From Pseudoflavonifractor intestinihominis (lineage in GTDB: Bacteria; Bacillota; Clostridia; Oscillospirales; Oscillospiraceae): a stretch of DNA of 42,153 nucleotides. The stretch is from NCBI RefSeq assembly GCF_040096055.1, contig NZ_JBBMFK010000032.1:1-42153 (forward strand). The letters run 5' to 3'. The notes under the pieces are model-generated. The model was not told the DNA's origin. It made no database searches and worked only from the letters and a program-made list of their open reading frames with translations. Positions within the stretch are counted from its first letter, which is position 1. Each line of letters begins with the position of its first letter. Shown here one piece after another: positions 26,501 to 33,178 of this stretch. A program made the translations under genes and the position numbers.

Positions 26501-26805
26501 ACCTTGGCGCCCTGCTCCAGGGGGAGCGCGCCGTCCTTGTTCTCCAGCAGCACCAGACCCTCGGACTCCAGCTCCTGGGCCATCAGCAGGCTGGCCTCCT
26601 TGGCCTGGTCGGGGGTGAGCTGCTCGGCGGTGACGCTGCCGCCGGTGAGGCGGCTGTTCAGGTTGGCCGCCATAAAGGCGTTGATGGCGGGATACAGCCG
26701 GATACATACCACGTTGACGATCAGCGCGACGACCAGCAGCACGCTGACCAGGATGACGGGCAGCTTTCCCGCCGGACGGGGTGATGCCGTGTTCTTTTCT
26801 CTCAT
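23542..26805 (-). CDS. Membrane-anchored GH3 with swapped domain order and tandem C-terminal repeats
   Basis: This 1087-residue protein has an N-terminal hydrophobic anchor, then the GH3 C-terminal domain first (EGLVLLENKDGALPL), the fibronectin-III-like part (YPFGYGLSYTTF, about residue 363), and only then the catalytic barrel with LDGPAGIN, RNFEYYSED, VKHFALND and the nucleophile Asp in VVTDSAMG (about residue 802). This is the reverse of the usual order; such permutation is known for some rumen bacterial beta-glucosidases. The end carries two nearly identical beta-rich modules of about 92 residues, each beginning YLTLTGTGDGWLV. It should act outside the membrane. GAGGAG lies 7 bases before ATG at 26805; ATG at 26811 is the alternative. 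A shared control region faces a TetR-type gene. Confidence 0.9.
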   Translation of the reverse strand: MREKNTASPRPAGKLPVILVSVLLVVALIVNVVCIRLYPAINAFMAANLNSRLTGGSVTAEQLTPDQAKEASLLMAQELESEGLVLLENKDGALPLEQGAKVNLFGYATVSPLYGGTGSGSSDTSSNVDLIQGLTNAGFTVNEELADFYRNSGVSRPEQGGYTGSNFTPAEVPVSQYTDQVLQQARDFSDVAVVMLSRIGGEGGDLPADMYAAGYSDTDDGRSYLSLTQDEEDLLELVKSQGYETVVVLINSSHAMELGFLEDEGIDAALWIGGPGSTGMNAVGEALSGVVNPSGRLTDTYAYDISSSPAYWNAGDFTYSNLERNYVEYAEGIYVGYRFYETRWIDNETGVCGEDAYQAAVQYPFGYGLSYTTFTQEIEDYSDADGAISMTVKVTNTGSVPGKDVVQVYYTAPYTVGGIEKAHVVLAGFDKTELLQPGDSQSVTITFAAQDMASYDYQTNGCYVLESGTYQIKLMNNAHDVIDQREYTVTSTIVYDESNPRSTDVTAAVNRFDDVTNGQITQYVSRADWKGTLSTARTDGKTASDEVVEAFTNPPVYENDPDDQPITFANHGLTLEDLSGKDYDDPMWEQLLEQLSVEGMTNIISNGGWSTPEVTSVGKPATNDLDGPAGINSLVSNLRGVSFPSQVVIGSTWNQALVEEFGRTFGAEAVANHVVGLYAPGANIHRTPLSGRNFEYYSEDSLLSGKLAAATIRGAASQGVYCYVKHFALNDQESNRLSLSVWANEQAMREIYLRAFEIAVKEGGATAVMSSYSYLGATWAGANPALLTGVLREEWGFQGMVVTDSAMGNTAWMDVNLAIRAGGDMMLCLMGVTLDSSGNTAQQAMRTACHNILYTQANSAAVSAAADGDQQSPAPTASETIQPTESSAPSADAYLTLTGTGDGWLVCNVVLMGDNTFTVAFDYNAENSGIQTDSGTWVLNDDGSISLTGDSRSFTATTSDGSNYTMDVENVETGVICTVSGSVQGGGSSAPSDGSYLTLTGTGDGWLVCNVVLMGDNTFTVAFDYNAENAGIQTDSGTWVLNDDGSISLTGDSRSFTATTSDGSNYTMDVENLQTGITCTVSGTANT
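23557..24123 (-). repeat. Tandem 306-bp repeat in the 3' end of the permuted GH3 gene
   Basis: Two near-identical units (about 23557-23817 and 23863-24123) have a period of 306 bp, exactly 102 codons. At protein level the modules differ at only a few positions (for example ENSG versus ENAG and ENVETGVI versus ENLQTGIT). High identity suggests a recent duplication and possible length change by recombination. Confidence 0.9.
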
Positions 26806-26887
26806 GTCCATACTCCTCTTCCTTTCGTTTTGCTCGTACACGGATGAAAATAGCAAAAATCTATTGCTTTTCCATTGCTCATGATGT

Positions 26888-26916
26888 ATTGTATTCAACA
26901 CAGTGTTGTTTTTAAA
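26888..26916 (-). promoter_or_regulatory. Promoter of the permuted GH3 gene with operator in the spacer
   Basis: On the minus strand TTTAAA (26911-26916) and TACAAT (26888-26893) are 17 bp apart. The perfect palindrome CAACAC-A-GTGTTG (26896-26908) fills the spacer, a position from which a bound protein blocks RNA polymerase. The divergent TetR-type regulator is the natural candidate. Confidence 0.7.
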
Positions 26917-26927
26917 TCATTAGATTT

Positions 26928-26955
26928 TTTAAAAACGCCGTGTTCAAGATATAAA
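26928..26955 (+). promoter_or_regulatory. Promoter of the TetR-type gene with second operator
   Basis: TTTAAA (26928-26933) and TATAAA (26950-26955) are 16 bp apart on the plus strand. The spacer starts with AACGCCGTGTT (26934-26944), which matches 9 of 11 bases of AACACAGTGTT in the facing promoter. Both promoters thus have the same -35 and the same operator-like sequence in the spacer. Confidence 0.62.
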
Positions 26956-27016
26956 CGAGAAAAGTGTTGGAATTACGGCATGGACCGGGAAAAAGGCAGG
27001 GAACAGGAGGAGCGTC

Positions 27017-27616
27017 ATGGAGAAAGAGGAGCGGAAGGAGAACCAGCGGACCCGTCTGACCAAGCGTCTGCTGCGGGAGAGTCTGCTGGGGCTGCTGGAG
27101 GAGAAGCCGGTGGAGCGGATCACGGTAAAGGAGCTGTGCGAGCGGGCGGAGCTCAACCGCTCCACCTTTTACGCCTATTATCAGGATGTGGTCCAGCTGT
27201 ACTATGAGATGGGCAACGAGCTGGTGGACGCCCTGCTGGACTATGTCCGGGACATAGGGGCGGACAGGGTACAGACGGAGCCCATGCTGGCCTATATCAA
27301 GGAGCGGCGGGAGATGTTCGCTCTGCTGATCTACAACGGCCAGTTTATGGACATGAACGCTCCGCTTCAGCGTCGGGTATTTGAGGAGACCATCCGGTAC
27401 ATTTGGCCTGCGGGAGCGGAAATGTCTGTGGCGGGGCCGGAGTGGAAGTACATCCTCCAGTACATGTTCATGGGCGGCAGCGGCCTGATCCACCGGTGGG
27501 TGCGGGACGGCTGTGATATGGAGCCGGCGGAGCTGGCGGCGCTGCTGGGCGGCCTGACGGAGACTTTGCTGCGGGCGGCGCCTGGACTGGCCCGTCAGAA
27601 AGGCAAAAAAGCATGA
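27017..27616 (+). CDS. TetR/AcrR-family regulator
   Basis: The 199-residue protein has an N-terminal helix-turn-helix (about 14-55) with RITVKELCERAELNRSTFY, followed by an all-helical ligand domain and, near 150, YILQYMFMGGSGLIHRWV, typical of the TetR subgroup with a C-terminal TetR_C-like helix bundle. AGGAGG lies 5 bases before the start. It is divergent from the membrane-anchored GH3 gene and both promoters carry the same palindrome, so it probably represses both. The inducer is unknown. Confidence 0.9.
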   Translation: MEKEERKENQRTRLTKRLLRESLLGLLEEKPVERITVKELCERAELNRSTFYAYYQDVVQLYYEMGNELVDALLDYVRDIGADRVQTEPMLAYIKERREMFALLIYNGQFMDMNAPLQRRVFEETIRYIWPAGAEMSVAGPEWKYILQYMFMGGSGLIHRWVRDGCDMEPAELAALLGGLTETLLRAAPGLARQKGKKA

Positions 27617-27641
27617 CAATTTGGCGAGGGTGTGGTATACT
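27613..27641 (+). promoter_or_regulatory. Promoter of the HIT protein gene
   Basis: ATGACA (27613-27618) and TATACT (27636-27641) are 17 bp apart. The -35 overlaps the stop codon of the TetR-type gene, so the HIT gene has its own start of transcription. Confidence 0.7.
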
Positions 27642-27673
27642 GAAGAAAATGTTTCCCGGAAGGAGGCTGTTCC

Positions 27674-28012
27674 ATGAGCGACTGTCTGTTCTGTAAGATT
27701 GCGGCGGGCGAGATTCCGTCCAAGAAGGTCTACGAGGACGACCAGGTCTATGCCTTTTACGACATCGATCCCCAGGCGCCCACCCATTTTCTCGTGATTC
27801 CCAAGGAGCACATCGGCTCCTGCGGCGAGATCAACGCCGAGAACTCCGGCGTGGTGGCCCACGCCTTTGAGGTCATCTCCAAGGTGACCAAGGACCTGGG
27901 CATCACCGATTTCCGCGTGGTGTCCAACTGCGGCGAGCAGGCCGGCCAGAGCGTGCACCATCTGCATTTCCACGTGCTGGCGGGCCGGGACATGACCTGG
28001 CCTCCGGGCTAA
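27674..28012 (+). CDS. HIT-family nucleotide-binding protein (HinT-like)
   Basis: This 112-residue protein is a histidine-triad hydrolase that probably cleaves AMP-lysine or similar nucleoside phosphoramidates. The family signature is present: CLFCKIAAGEIPS at the N-terminus with a zinc-type CxxC, FLVIPKEH in the middle and HHLHFHVLAG with the active-site histidines at the end. AAGGAGG precedes the start. The last 76 bases are repeated 199 bp downstream, behind a structured repeat. Confidence 0.95.
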   Translation: MSDCLFCKIAAGEIPSKKVYEDDQVYAFYDIDPQAPTHFLVIPKEHIGSCGEINAENSGVVAHAFEVISKVTKDLGITDFRVVSNCGEQAGQSVHHLHFHVLAGRDMTWPPG

Positions 28013-28030
28013 GGGCCTGCGAGCCGCGCC

Positions 28031-28139
28031 AAGCGTTTTGGGCCGCAGGACCAAAACCTTGATGCCGGGCGGATTCACTCCGCCCGAGCAGATAAAATAA
28101 ACGGGGCACCCCAGGCGGTTTCCGCCTGGGGAAGAGCGG
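28031..28139 (+). repeat. Structured repeat, copy 1 (behind the HIT gene)
   Basis: This segment shares a common plan with 33790-33890. It holds three hairpins: GTTTTGG/CCAAAAC (28035-28041 with 28051-28057), GGGCGGA/TCCGCCC (28067-28073 with 28079-28085) and a 10-bp stem CCCCAGGCGG/CCGCCTGGGG (28109-28118 with 28122-28131). The stretch GATGCCGGGCGGATTCACTC is identical in both copies, and stems 1 and 3 keep their pairing although their bases differ. Both copies start at AGCGTTTTG and end at GAGCG. I do not recognise the family. It contains no reading frame of note. Confidence 0.82.
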
Positions 28140-28212
28140 GCCGGCCAGAGCGTGCACCATCTGCACTTCCACGTGCTGGCCGGTCGGGATATGACCTGGC
28201 CTCCGGGCTGAT
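28134..28212 (+). pseudogene. Second copy of the HIT gene 3' end
   Basis: Bases 28134-28209 repeat 27935-28010, the last 25 codons of the HIT gene, in the same orientation. Within the clear match the differences are all silent: CAT/CAC, GCG/GCC, GGC/GGT, GAC/GAT and stop TAA/TGA. The fragment keeps the histidine triad but has no start codon, promoter or ribosome binding site, so it is not expected to make protein on its own. Confidence 0.88.
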
Positions 28213-28230
28213 AGCAGCATCTAGGGTTGG

Positions 28231-28281
28231 CCCCTCATCCGTCTGGCCTGCGGCCAGCCACCTTCCCCCTCGGGGGAAGGC
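28231..28281. repeat. Probable dispersed palindromic repeat
   Basis: This segment starts CCCCTCATCCGTC and contains two hairpins (CTGGCC/GGCCAG and CCTTCCCCC/GGGGGAAGG). From memory, sequences of this type (CCTCATCCGTC, then CCACCTTCCCC and GGGGAAGG) are scattered widely through gut Clostridia genomes. Only one copy is in this window, so the repeat nature is recalled, not shown here. Confidence 0.5.
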
Positions 28282-28310
28282 AAAAAAGGCGGTCTTTGAC
28301 CGCCTTTTTT
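28282..28310 (+). terminator. Intrinsic terminator after the HIT locus
   Basis: A perfect 13-bp stem (28282-28294 with 28298-28310, three-base loop) starts with six A and ends with six T. It ends transcription of the HIT gene, the structured repeat and the gene-end copy, since no terminator lies between them. Confidence 0.92.
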
Positions 28311-28392
28311 CATTGAAATAAATTGAAGCCGTATGGGTGAAACTAGCGCGGAAGAATGTTGCCGTTTGGTAGCATTTTTCTGAGGTGATCCC

Positions 28393-28608
28393 ATGCACTT
28401 TCAGAGAATTGAGGACCTGCGGGTTGACCACGACAAGAGCCAGATTGAGATAGCGGCTTATCTCAACCTGAACCGGAACGTCTACTGGCGGTATGAAAAA
28501 GGAATTCGGGAAATTCCTGCCTGGGCTGTGATTAAACTTGCAGACCTGTATCAGACCACCACCGACTATATTCTGGGACGCACAGACGACCCCTCTCCCC
28601 GTGCGTAA
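28393..28608 (+). CDS. Small XRE-type helix-turn-helix protein
   Basis: This 71-residue protein is little more than one Cro/C1-type helix-turn-helix (about 5-60; KSQIEIAAYLNLNRNVYWRYE, quoted only in part by the family pattern SQIEIAAYL and YWRYEKG). GAGGTGA lies 5 bases before the start. Its stop codon overlaps the probable GTG start of comEC, so the two are co-translated. It may regulate its own operon or competence genes; nothing in the sequence tells which. Confidence 0.85.
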   Translation: MHFQRIEDLRVDHDKSQIEIAAYLNLNRNVYWRYEKGIREIPAWAVIKLADLYQTTTDYILGRTDDPSPRA

Positions 28609-30907
28609 GCTGGCCTCCTTTGCGCTGCCCTTTGGGGCGGGCGTATACCTGTCGGTGTACCTGCTTCCCTGGCCGGTCCGGCTGGCCGGGGCGGTGGTGT
28701 GCGCCCTGATTTGGGCGGTATGCCTGCTCCGCTGGCGCAGACAGCGGGAGGACAGGCGGCTGCGTCTGGTGCTGTGTGCCGCGGGTCTGGCCCTGGGCCT
28801 GTTGTGGAGCTGGGGCTATGACATGCGCACGGTGTACCTGGCGGAACAGCTGGCGGGGACGGAGGGGACCGTCACCGCCCAGGCGGCGGACTGGCCCGAA
28901 GCAGGGACGTCCAGCGTCTCAGTGGAGGTGCGGTTACTGGACCCGGACGGGCCGGATCTGGGGGCGATCCTCTATTTTTACCCCGGAGACGAGGCCGTCC
29001 CGGACATAAAACCCGGCGACACCCTGACCTGTACCGCCCGGCTGAGGCTGGCGGACGCCATCGGCGGGGAGAAGAGCGGCTACTACTATTCCAAGGGGAT
29101 TTTTCTCACCGCCAACGCCGGAGAGCTCCCGACTGTCACACCGGCGGAGTCCGTGCCCCTGCAATACTGGCCCGCATTGTGGCGCAGGGCCATGGGGGAG
29201 CACATTGCCGAACTGTTTTCCGACGAGACCGCCGGTCTCGCCCTGGCCCTGACCACCGGGGACAAGTCCGGCCTCACCGGCGGGTTCTACACCGCCCTCA
29301 AGCGCTGCGGCCTGGCCCATGTGGTGGCTGTGTCCGGCATGCACATGAGCATGGTGGTGATGCTGCCCGCCATGCTGGTGCGCAGGCGGCGGAGAAAGAT
29401 GATGGCCATGGTGTCCATCCCGCTGGTGCTGGCCTTTATGGCCCTCACCGGCTTCGCGCCCTCGGTGGTGCGGGCCGGTGTGATGCAGATTCTCCTGCTG
29501 CTGGGCCCAGCCCTGAGCCGGGAGGGGGACACGGTGACCTCCCTGTCCTTCGCCCTCCTGCTGCTCCTGCTCCAGAACCCCAACGCCGCCATGGATGTGG
29601 GCCTTCAGCTCTCCTTCCTGTCGGTGGCGGGCATTCTCGCCATTACAGGGCGGCTCAACGAGAAGTTTTTCCACCGCTTCCCCCTGAAAAAGGGGAAAAC
29701 ACGCCCCCGGCGGCTGTACAACAGCGCCGTCCGCTTCCTGGTGGGCTGCGTCACCATGAGCATCGGGGCCATCGCCTTCACTACGCCCCTCACGGTTCAT
29801 TATTTCGGCACTGTCTCCCTGGCCTCGCCCCTGGCCAACCTGTTAACGCTGTGGGCCGTGACGGTGCTCTTTCTCCTGTGCCTGCCCGCCGCCGCCCTGG
29901 GCGGGGTGCTGCCTCTTGCGGGTACGGTGCTGGCCGCTCTGGCGGAGCCGGTGAGCTGGGTTTTCCACCGTATCGTGTACGGCCTGAGCGGCCTGCCCTT
30001 TGCTTCGGTCAGCCTGGAGGCGGGCCGGTATCTCCTGTTCTGGCTCCTCTTCGTCTACGGGGTCATCGGGGCCTGTATCCTGTTCCGCAGGGAGAAGCCC
30101 CGGCCCCTTGCCCCGGTGTGCTGCTGCGCCGTGACCCTGGCGGTGGCCCTCATGTTCAATATGATCTCCCTGCGGGGCAGCGGCCTGACCGTCACCGTGC
30201 TGGACGTGGGCCAGGGGCAGAGCATACTGCTGACCAGCCAGGGGAACACGGCCCTGGTGGACTGCGGCGGCAGCGGCGCCGACGACCCGGGGGACATTGC
30301 CGCCGACTACGTGCAGGCCATGGGCAAGAGCACTCTGGACCTGCTGGTGCTGACCCACTTCCACGATGACCACGCCTGCGGCGTGCCCGAGCTGATGGAG
30401 CGGCTGACAGTGTCCGCCCTGGCGGTGCCGGACATGGAGCCGGACAACCCCCTCCGGGCGGAGATCCTGGCCCTGGCGGAGAAGAAGGGGACCGAGGTCG
30501 TCTTTATCGAGGAGGACGCGACGGTGGAGCTGGGCGGCGCGGCACTCACCCTCTACGCGCCCCTGGGCACCGGCGGCGGCAACGAGGAGGGGCTCTCCGT
30601 GCTGGCCACTCTGGGGGACTTTGATGCCCTCATCACCGGAGACATGAACGCCGCCGTGGAGCGGCGGCTCATCAAATACGGGAATCTGCCCGACATCGAG
30701 CTGCTGGTGGCGGGACACCACGGCTCCAAGTCCTCCACCTCGGAGGAGCTGCTGGCGGCGGTGATGCCGGAGTACGCCGTCATCTCCGTGGGCTACAATT
30801 CCTACGGACACCCTGCCGACTCCACCCTGGACCGGCTGGAGCAGGCGGGCTGCGCCGTCTGGCGCACCGACCTCCAGGGTACCATTACCGTCCGGGCGGC
30901 GGACTGA
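28601..30907 (+). CDS. comEC: ComEC/Rec2 DNA uptake channel protein
   Basis: This 768-residue membrane protein carries single-stranded DNA across the membrane during transformation. It has N-terminal helices, an OB-like domain, a competence domain with about seven further helices (with VVAVSGMHMSM) and a C-terminal metallo-beta-lactamase-like nuclease domain with THFHDDHACG, GDMN and AGHHGSKSS. The start is uncertain: GTG at 28601 overlaps the preceding HTH gene and has no clear ribosome binding site, which suggests coupled translation. No other competence genes are in the window, so active transformation cannot be claimed. Confidence 0.9.
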   Translation: MRKLASFALPFGAGVYLSVYLLPWPVRLAGAVVCALIWAVCLLRWRRQREDRRLRLVLCAAGLALGLLWSWGYDMRTVYLAEQLAGTEGTVTAQAADWPEAGTSSVSVEVRLLDPDGPDLGAILYFYPGDEAVPDIKPGDTLTCTARLRLADAIGGEKSGYYYSKGIFLTANAGELPTVTPAESVPLQYWPALWRRAMGEHIAELFSDETAGLALALTTGDKSGLTGGFYTALKRCGLAHVVAVSGMHMSMVVMLPAMLVRRRRRKMMAMVSIPLVLAFMALTGFAPSVVRAGVMQILLLLGPALSREGDTVTSLSFALLLLLLQNPNAAMDVGLQLSFLSVAGILAITGRLNEKFFHRFPLKKGKTRPRRLYNSAVRFLVGCVTMSIGAIAFTTPLTVHYFGTVSLASPLANLLTLWAVTVLFLLCLPAAALGGVLPLAGTVLAALAEPVSWVFHRIVYGLSGLPFASVSLEAGRYLLFWLLFVYGVIGACILFRREKPRPLAPVCCCAVTLAVALMFNMISLRGSGLTVTVLDVGQGQSILLTSQGNTALVDCGGSGADDPGDIAADYVQAMGKSTLDLLVLTHFHDDHACGVPELMERLTVSALAVPDMEPDNPLRAEILALAEKKGTEVVFIEEDATVELGGAALTLYAPLGTGGGNEEGLSVLATLGDFDALITGDMNAAVERRLIKYGNLPDIELLVAGHHGSKSSTSEELLAAVMPEYAVISVGYNSYGHPADSTLDRLEQAGCAVWRTDLQGTITVRAAD

Positions 30908-30932
30908 ATCCACCCACAAGGGGGAATGACCC

Positions 30933-31976
30933 ATGGCAAAAAAGGAAAAGGCGGACAGCGCCGCCTATCAGAAGCTGAAAAAGGACATTGCCGACGGCAC
31001 CATCGGCCGGCTCTACGTGTTCTACGGGGAGGAGGCCTACCTGCGGGACTTCTACCTGGGGCAGATGAAGAAAAAGCTCCTGCCCGCGGGCATGGAGGAG
31101 TTCAACCTCCACACCATGTCGGGCAAGGAGTTTGACATCAAGCGCCTGGCCCAGATGGTGGACTGCCTGCCCATGATGAGTGAGCGCACCCTGATTGTGG
31201 TCAGCGACTACGACCTCTACAAGGGGGACAAGGAGGGCCTCACCGCCCTCTTTGCAGACCTGCCCGACTATGTGTGCCTGGTCTTTGTCTACGACCTCAT
31301 TGAGTACAAGGCGGACGCCCGCACCAAGCTGGCCGCCGCCCTGAAGGAGCACGGCAGCGTGGTCAACTTCGCCCGGCAGGAGCAGGGGGACCTGGTAGAC
31401 TGGGTCCGCCGCCGCTTCCGTGCCACCGACCACGACATCGGCTCCGAGGAGGCCAAGTACCTCATCTTCCTCTGCGGCGACCTGATGAACGGCCTCATCT
31501 CGGAGATCGGCAAGATCGGCTCCTATGCCAAGAACCACCGCATCACCCGCCAGGACATCGACGCCGTGGCCACGCCCCAGCTGGACGCGGTGGTGTTCCA
31601 GATGACCGACGCCATCGCCGCCGGCAACTTCGAGCGGGCTGCCGCCGTCCTGGGGGACCTGTACCACATGCAGGAGGCCCCCATCAAGATCCTGGCCGTT
31701 CTGGGGAGGCAGCTCCGGCAGCTCTACTCCGCCCGGCTGGCCATTGAGAACCGGAAGGGCACCTCTTATCTGATGGAGCTGTGGGGCATGCGCTCGGCCT
31801 ACCCGGCGGAGAAGCTGATGCAGTCGGCCCGCCGGTTCTCTCTGCCCTGGTGCCGCCGGGCGGTGATCCGCTGCGGGGAGATGGACCTGGCCATGAAGTC
31901 CACCGGCGCCGACGGGGAAGAGCTGCTCACCCAGTTTCTGCTGGAGCTGGCGGGGGCCTCGTCCCGAAAGCGCTGA
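30933..31976 (+). CDS. holA: DNA polymerase III delta subunit
   Basis: This 347-residue clamp-loader subunit opens the sliding clamp during DNA replication. Family features include GRLYVFYGEEAYLRDFY at the start of the AAA-like domain, SERTLIVVSDYD, and the C-terminal helical domain with LGRQLRQLYSARL. Its position directly behind comEC is common in Firmicutes. GGGGGAATGACCC precedes the start. It is followed 27 bases later by rnmV. Confidence 0.92.
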   Translation: MAKKEKADSAAYQKLKKDIADGTIGRLYVFYGEEAYLRDFYLGQMKKKLLPAGMEEFNLHTMSGKEFDIKRLAQMVDCLPMMSERTLIVVSDYDLYKGDKEGLTALFADLPDYVCLVFVYDLIEYKADARTKLAAALKEHGSVVNFARQEQGDLVDWVRRRFRATDHDIGSEEAKYLIFLCGDLMNGLISEIGKIGSYAKNHRITRQDIDAVATPQLDAVVFQMTDAIAAGNFERAAAVLGDLYHMQEAPIKILAVLGRQLRQLYSARLAIENRKGTSYLMELWGMRSAYPAEKLMQSARRFSLPWCRRAVIRCGEMDLAMKSTGADGEELLTQFLLELAGASSRKR

Positions 31977-32003
31977 AAACGCCGGACAGGAGAGATACCA
32001 ACT

Positions 32004-32615
32004 ATGCTGAAAATCAAGGAAGCCGTGGTGGTGGAGGGGCGTTACGACAAGAACACCCTCTCCCAGCTGGTGGATACCATTATTATTGAGACGAAGGGCT
32101 TCGGCATCTTCAAGGACAGCGAGCGGCTCTCCCTGCTCCGCCGTCTGGCCAGGGAGCGGGGACTGGTGGTGCTCACCGACTCGGACGGCGCGGGCTTTGT
32201 GATCCGCAACTTTCTCAAGGGGGCCATCCCGCCCGGGCAGGTGAAGCACGCCTATATCCCCGACCTCTTCGGCAAGGAGCGCCGCAAGCGCCAGCCGGGG
32301 AAGGAGGGCAAGCTGGGGGTGGAGGGCATGCGCCCCCAGGTGCTGGAGGAGGCGCTGCGCCGTGCGGGGGTCACCTTCCTGGATCAAGAGTCAGGGGAGC
32401 ACATATCCCGCCGCCCCATCACCAAGGCGGACCTGTTTGCCGCCGGGCTGTCGGGCGGACCGGACTCCGCCCAGCGCCGCCAGGCCCTGCTGCGCCGTCT
32501 GAAGCTGCCAGAGCATATGACGGCCAACGCCATGCTGGAGGCGCTGAACGTGTTTTGTACCTATGAGGAGTTTCAGAGCGCCCTTTCTGCCTCTGAGGAG
32601 GAGCAGGAACCGTAA
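32004..32615 (+). CDS. rnmV: Ribonuclease M5
   Basis: This 203-residue enzyme matures 5S rRNA in Firmicutes. It has an N-terminal TOPRIM domain with the catalytic glutamate in VVVEGRYDKN (Glu11) and the acidic pair in LTDSDGAG, then a basic region (KERRKRQPGKEGK) and the DUF4093 C-terminal domain. AGGAGAG precedes the start. In Bacillus it sits next to ksgA; here it follows holA, so the neighbourhood differs. Confidence 0.92.
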   Translation: MLKIKEAVVVEGRYDKNTLSQLVDTIIIETKGFGIFKDSERLSLLRRLARERGLVVLTDSDGAGFVIRNFLKGAIPPGQVKHAYIPDLFGKERRKRQPGKEGKLGVEGMRPQVLEEALRRAGVTFLDQESGEHISRRPITKADLFAAGLSGGPDSAQRRQALLRRLKLPEHMTANAMLEALNVFCTYEEFQSALSASEEEQEP

Positions 32616-32668
32616 AATTCATTCCGGGAATCTCCCAAAAATTATTTTCGAAAAAGCGAAAAAAACCC

Positions 32669-32697
32669 TTTACAAACTCCGACCAGTATGCTATGAT
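32669..32697 (+). promoter_or_regulatory. Promoter of perR-rubrerythrin
   Basis: TTTACA (32669-32674) and TATGAT (32692-32697) are 17 bp apart in an AT-rich stretch. I do not see a clear PerR box (TTATAAT-N-ATTATAA), so autoregulation is likely from family knowledge but not shown. Confidence 0.78.
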
Positions 32698-32737
32698 AAT
32701 CCTGCAAACAAGAATTACTACTGATAAGGAGGCGAGT

Positions 32738-33142
32738 ATGGAACGCACCATCCGGTACAGCAAAAAGCGTGAGGCCATTCTGGAGGCCATCTGCTCCACC
32801 GATATCCACCCCTCGGCTGACTGGATCTATCAGCGGCTCAAGCCCGCCCATCCGGATCTGTCGCTGGGCACGGTCTACCGGAACCTGAACTTTTTCCGGG
32901 AGCAGGGGACGGTACAGTGTGTGGCAGTGGTCAACGGACAGGAGCGCTTTGATGCAAACGTCCGCCCGCACAACCACTTTATCTGTGACTGCTGCGGCGC
33001 TGTGATCGATCTGCATCAGATTCCGGTGGACGCCGGGCTGGACCGGCAGGTCAGCGAGACGTACGGACTCCAGGTTCACCACCACGACCTTGTTTTCCAC
33101 GGCACCTGCGCAGAATGCAGGGAGAAAAGCCAGATCAGTTGA
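32738..33142 (+). CDS. perR: PerR-type peroxide-sensing repressor
   Basis: This 134-residue Fur-family protein senses peroxide by metal-catalysed oxidation of histidine. All five ligands of the Bacillus PerR regulatory site are present at matching spacing: His24, Asp72, His78, His80, Asp91. The aspartate at 91 favours PerR over Fur. Four cysteines (83, 86, 124, 127) form the structural zinc site. GGAGG lies before ATG at 32738; upstream starts are rejected. It is followed by rubrerythrin 36 bases later without a promoter, so it probably controls that gene as in Clostridium. Confidence 0.92.
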   Translation: MERTIRYSKKREAILEAICSTDIHPSADWIYQRLKPAHPDLSLGTVYRNLNFFREQGTVQCVAVVNGQERFDANVRPHNHFICDCCGAVIDLHQIPVDAGLDRQVSETYGLQVHHHDLVFHGTCAECREKSQIS

Positions 33143-33178
33143 ATAAAACAAAAAATCAAAAATCAGGAGGAAATCAAC

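Noticed and set aside
23446..26784. Very long open frame (over 1100 codons) on the plus strand opposite the permuted GH3 gene; similar frames lie opposite copA, the protease gene and the other GH3 gene
   Set aside because: High-GC coding DNA often leaves the opposite strand without stop codons. The translations are low-complexity Gly/His/Val-rich, match no family and have no ribosome binding sites, while the opposite strand encodes clear enzymes.
27935..28212. Diversity-generating retroelement (template and variable repeat pair)
   Set aside because: Differences between the repeats are not limited to adenines and no reverse transcriptase gene is present in the window.
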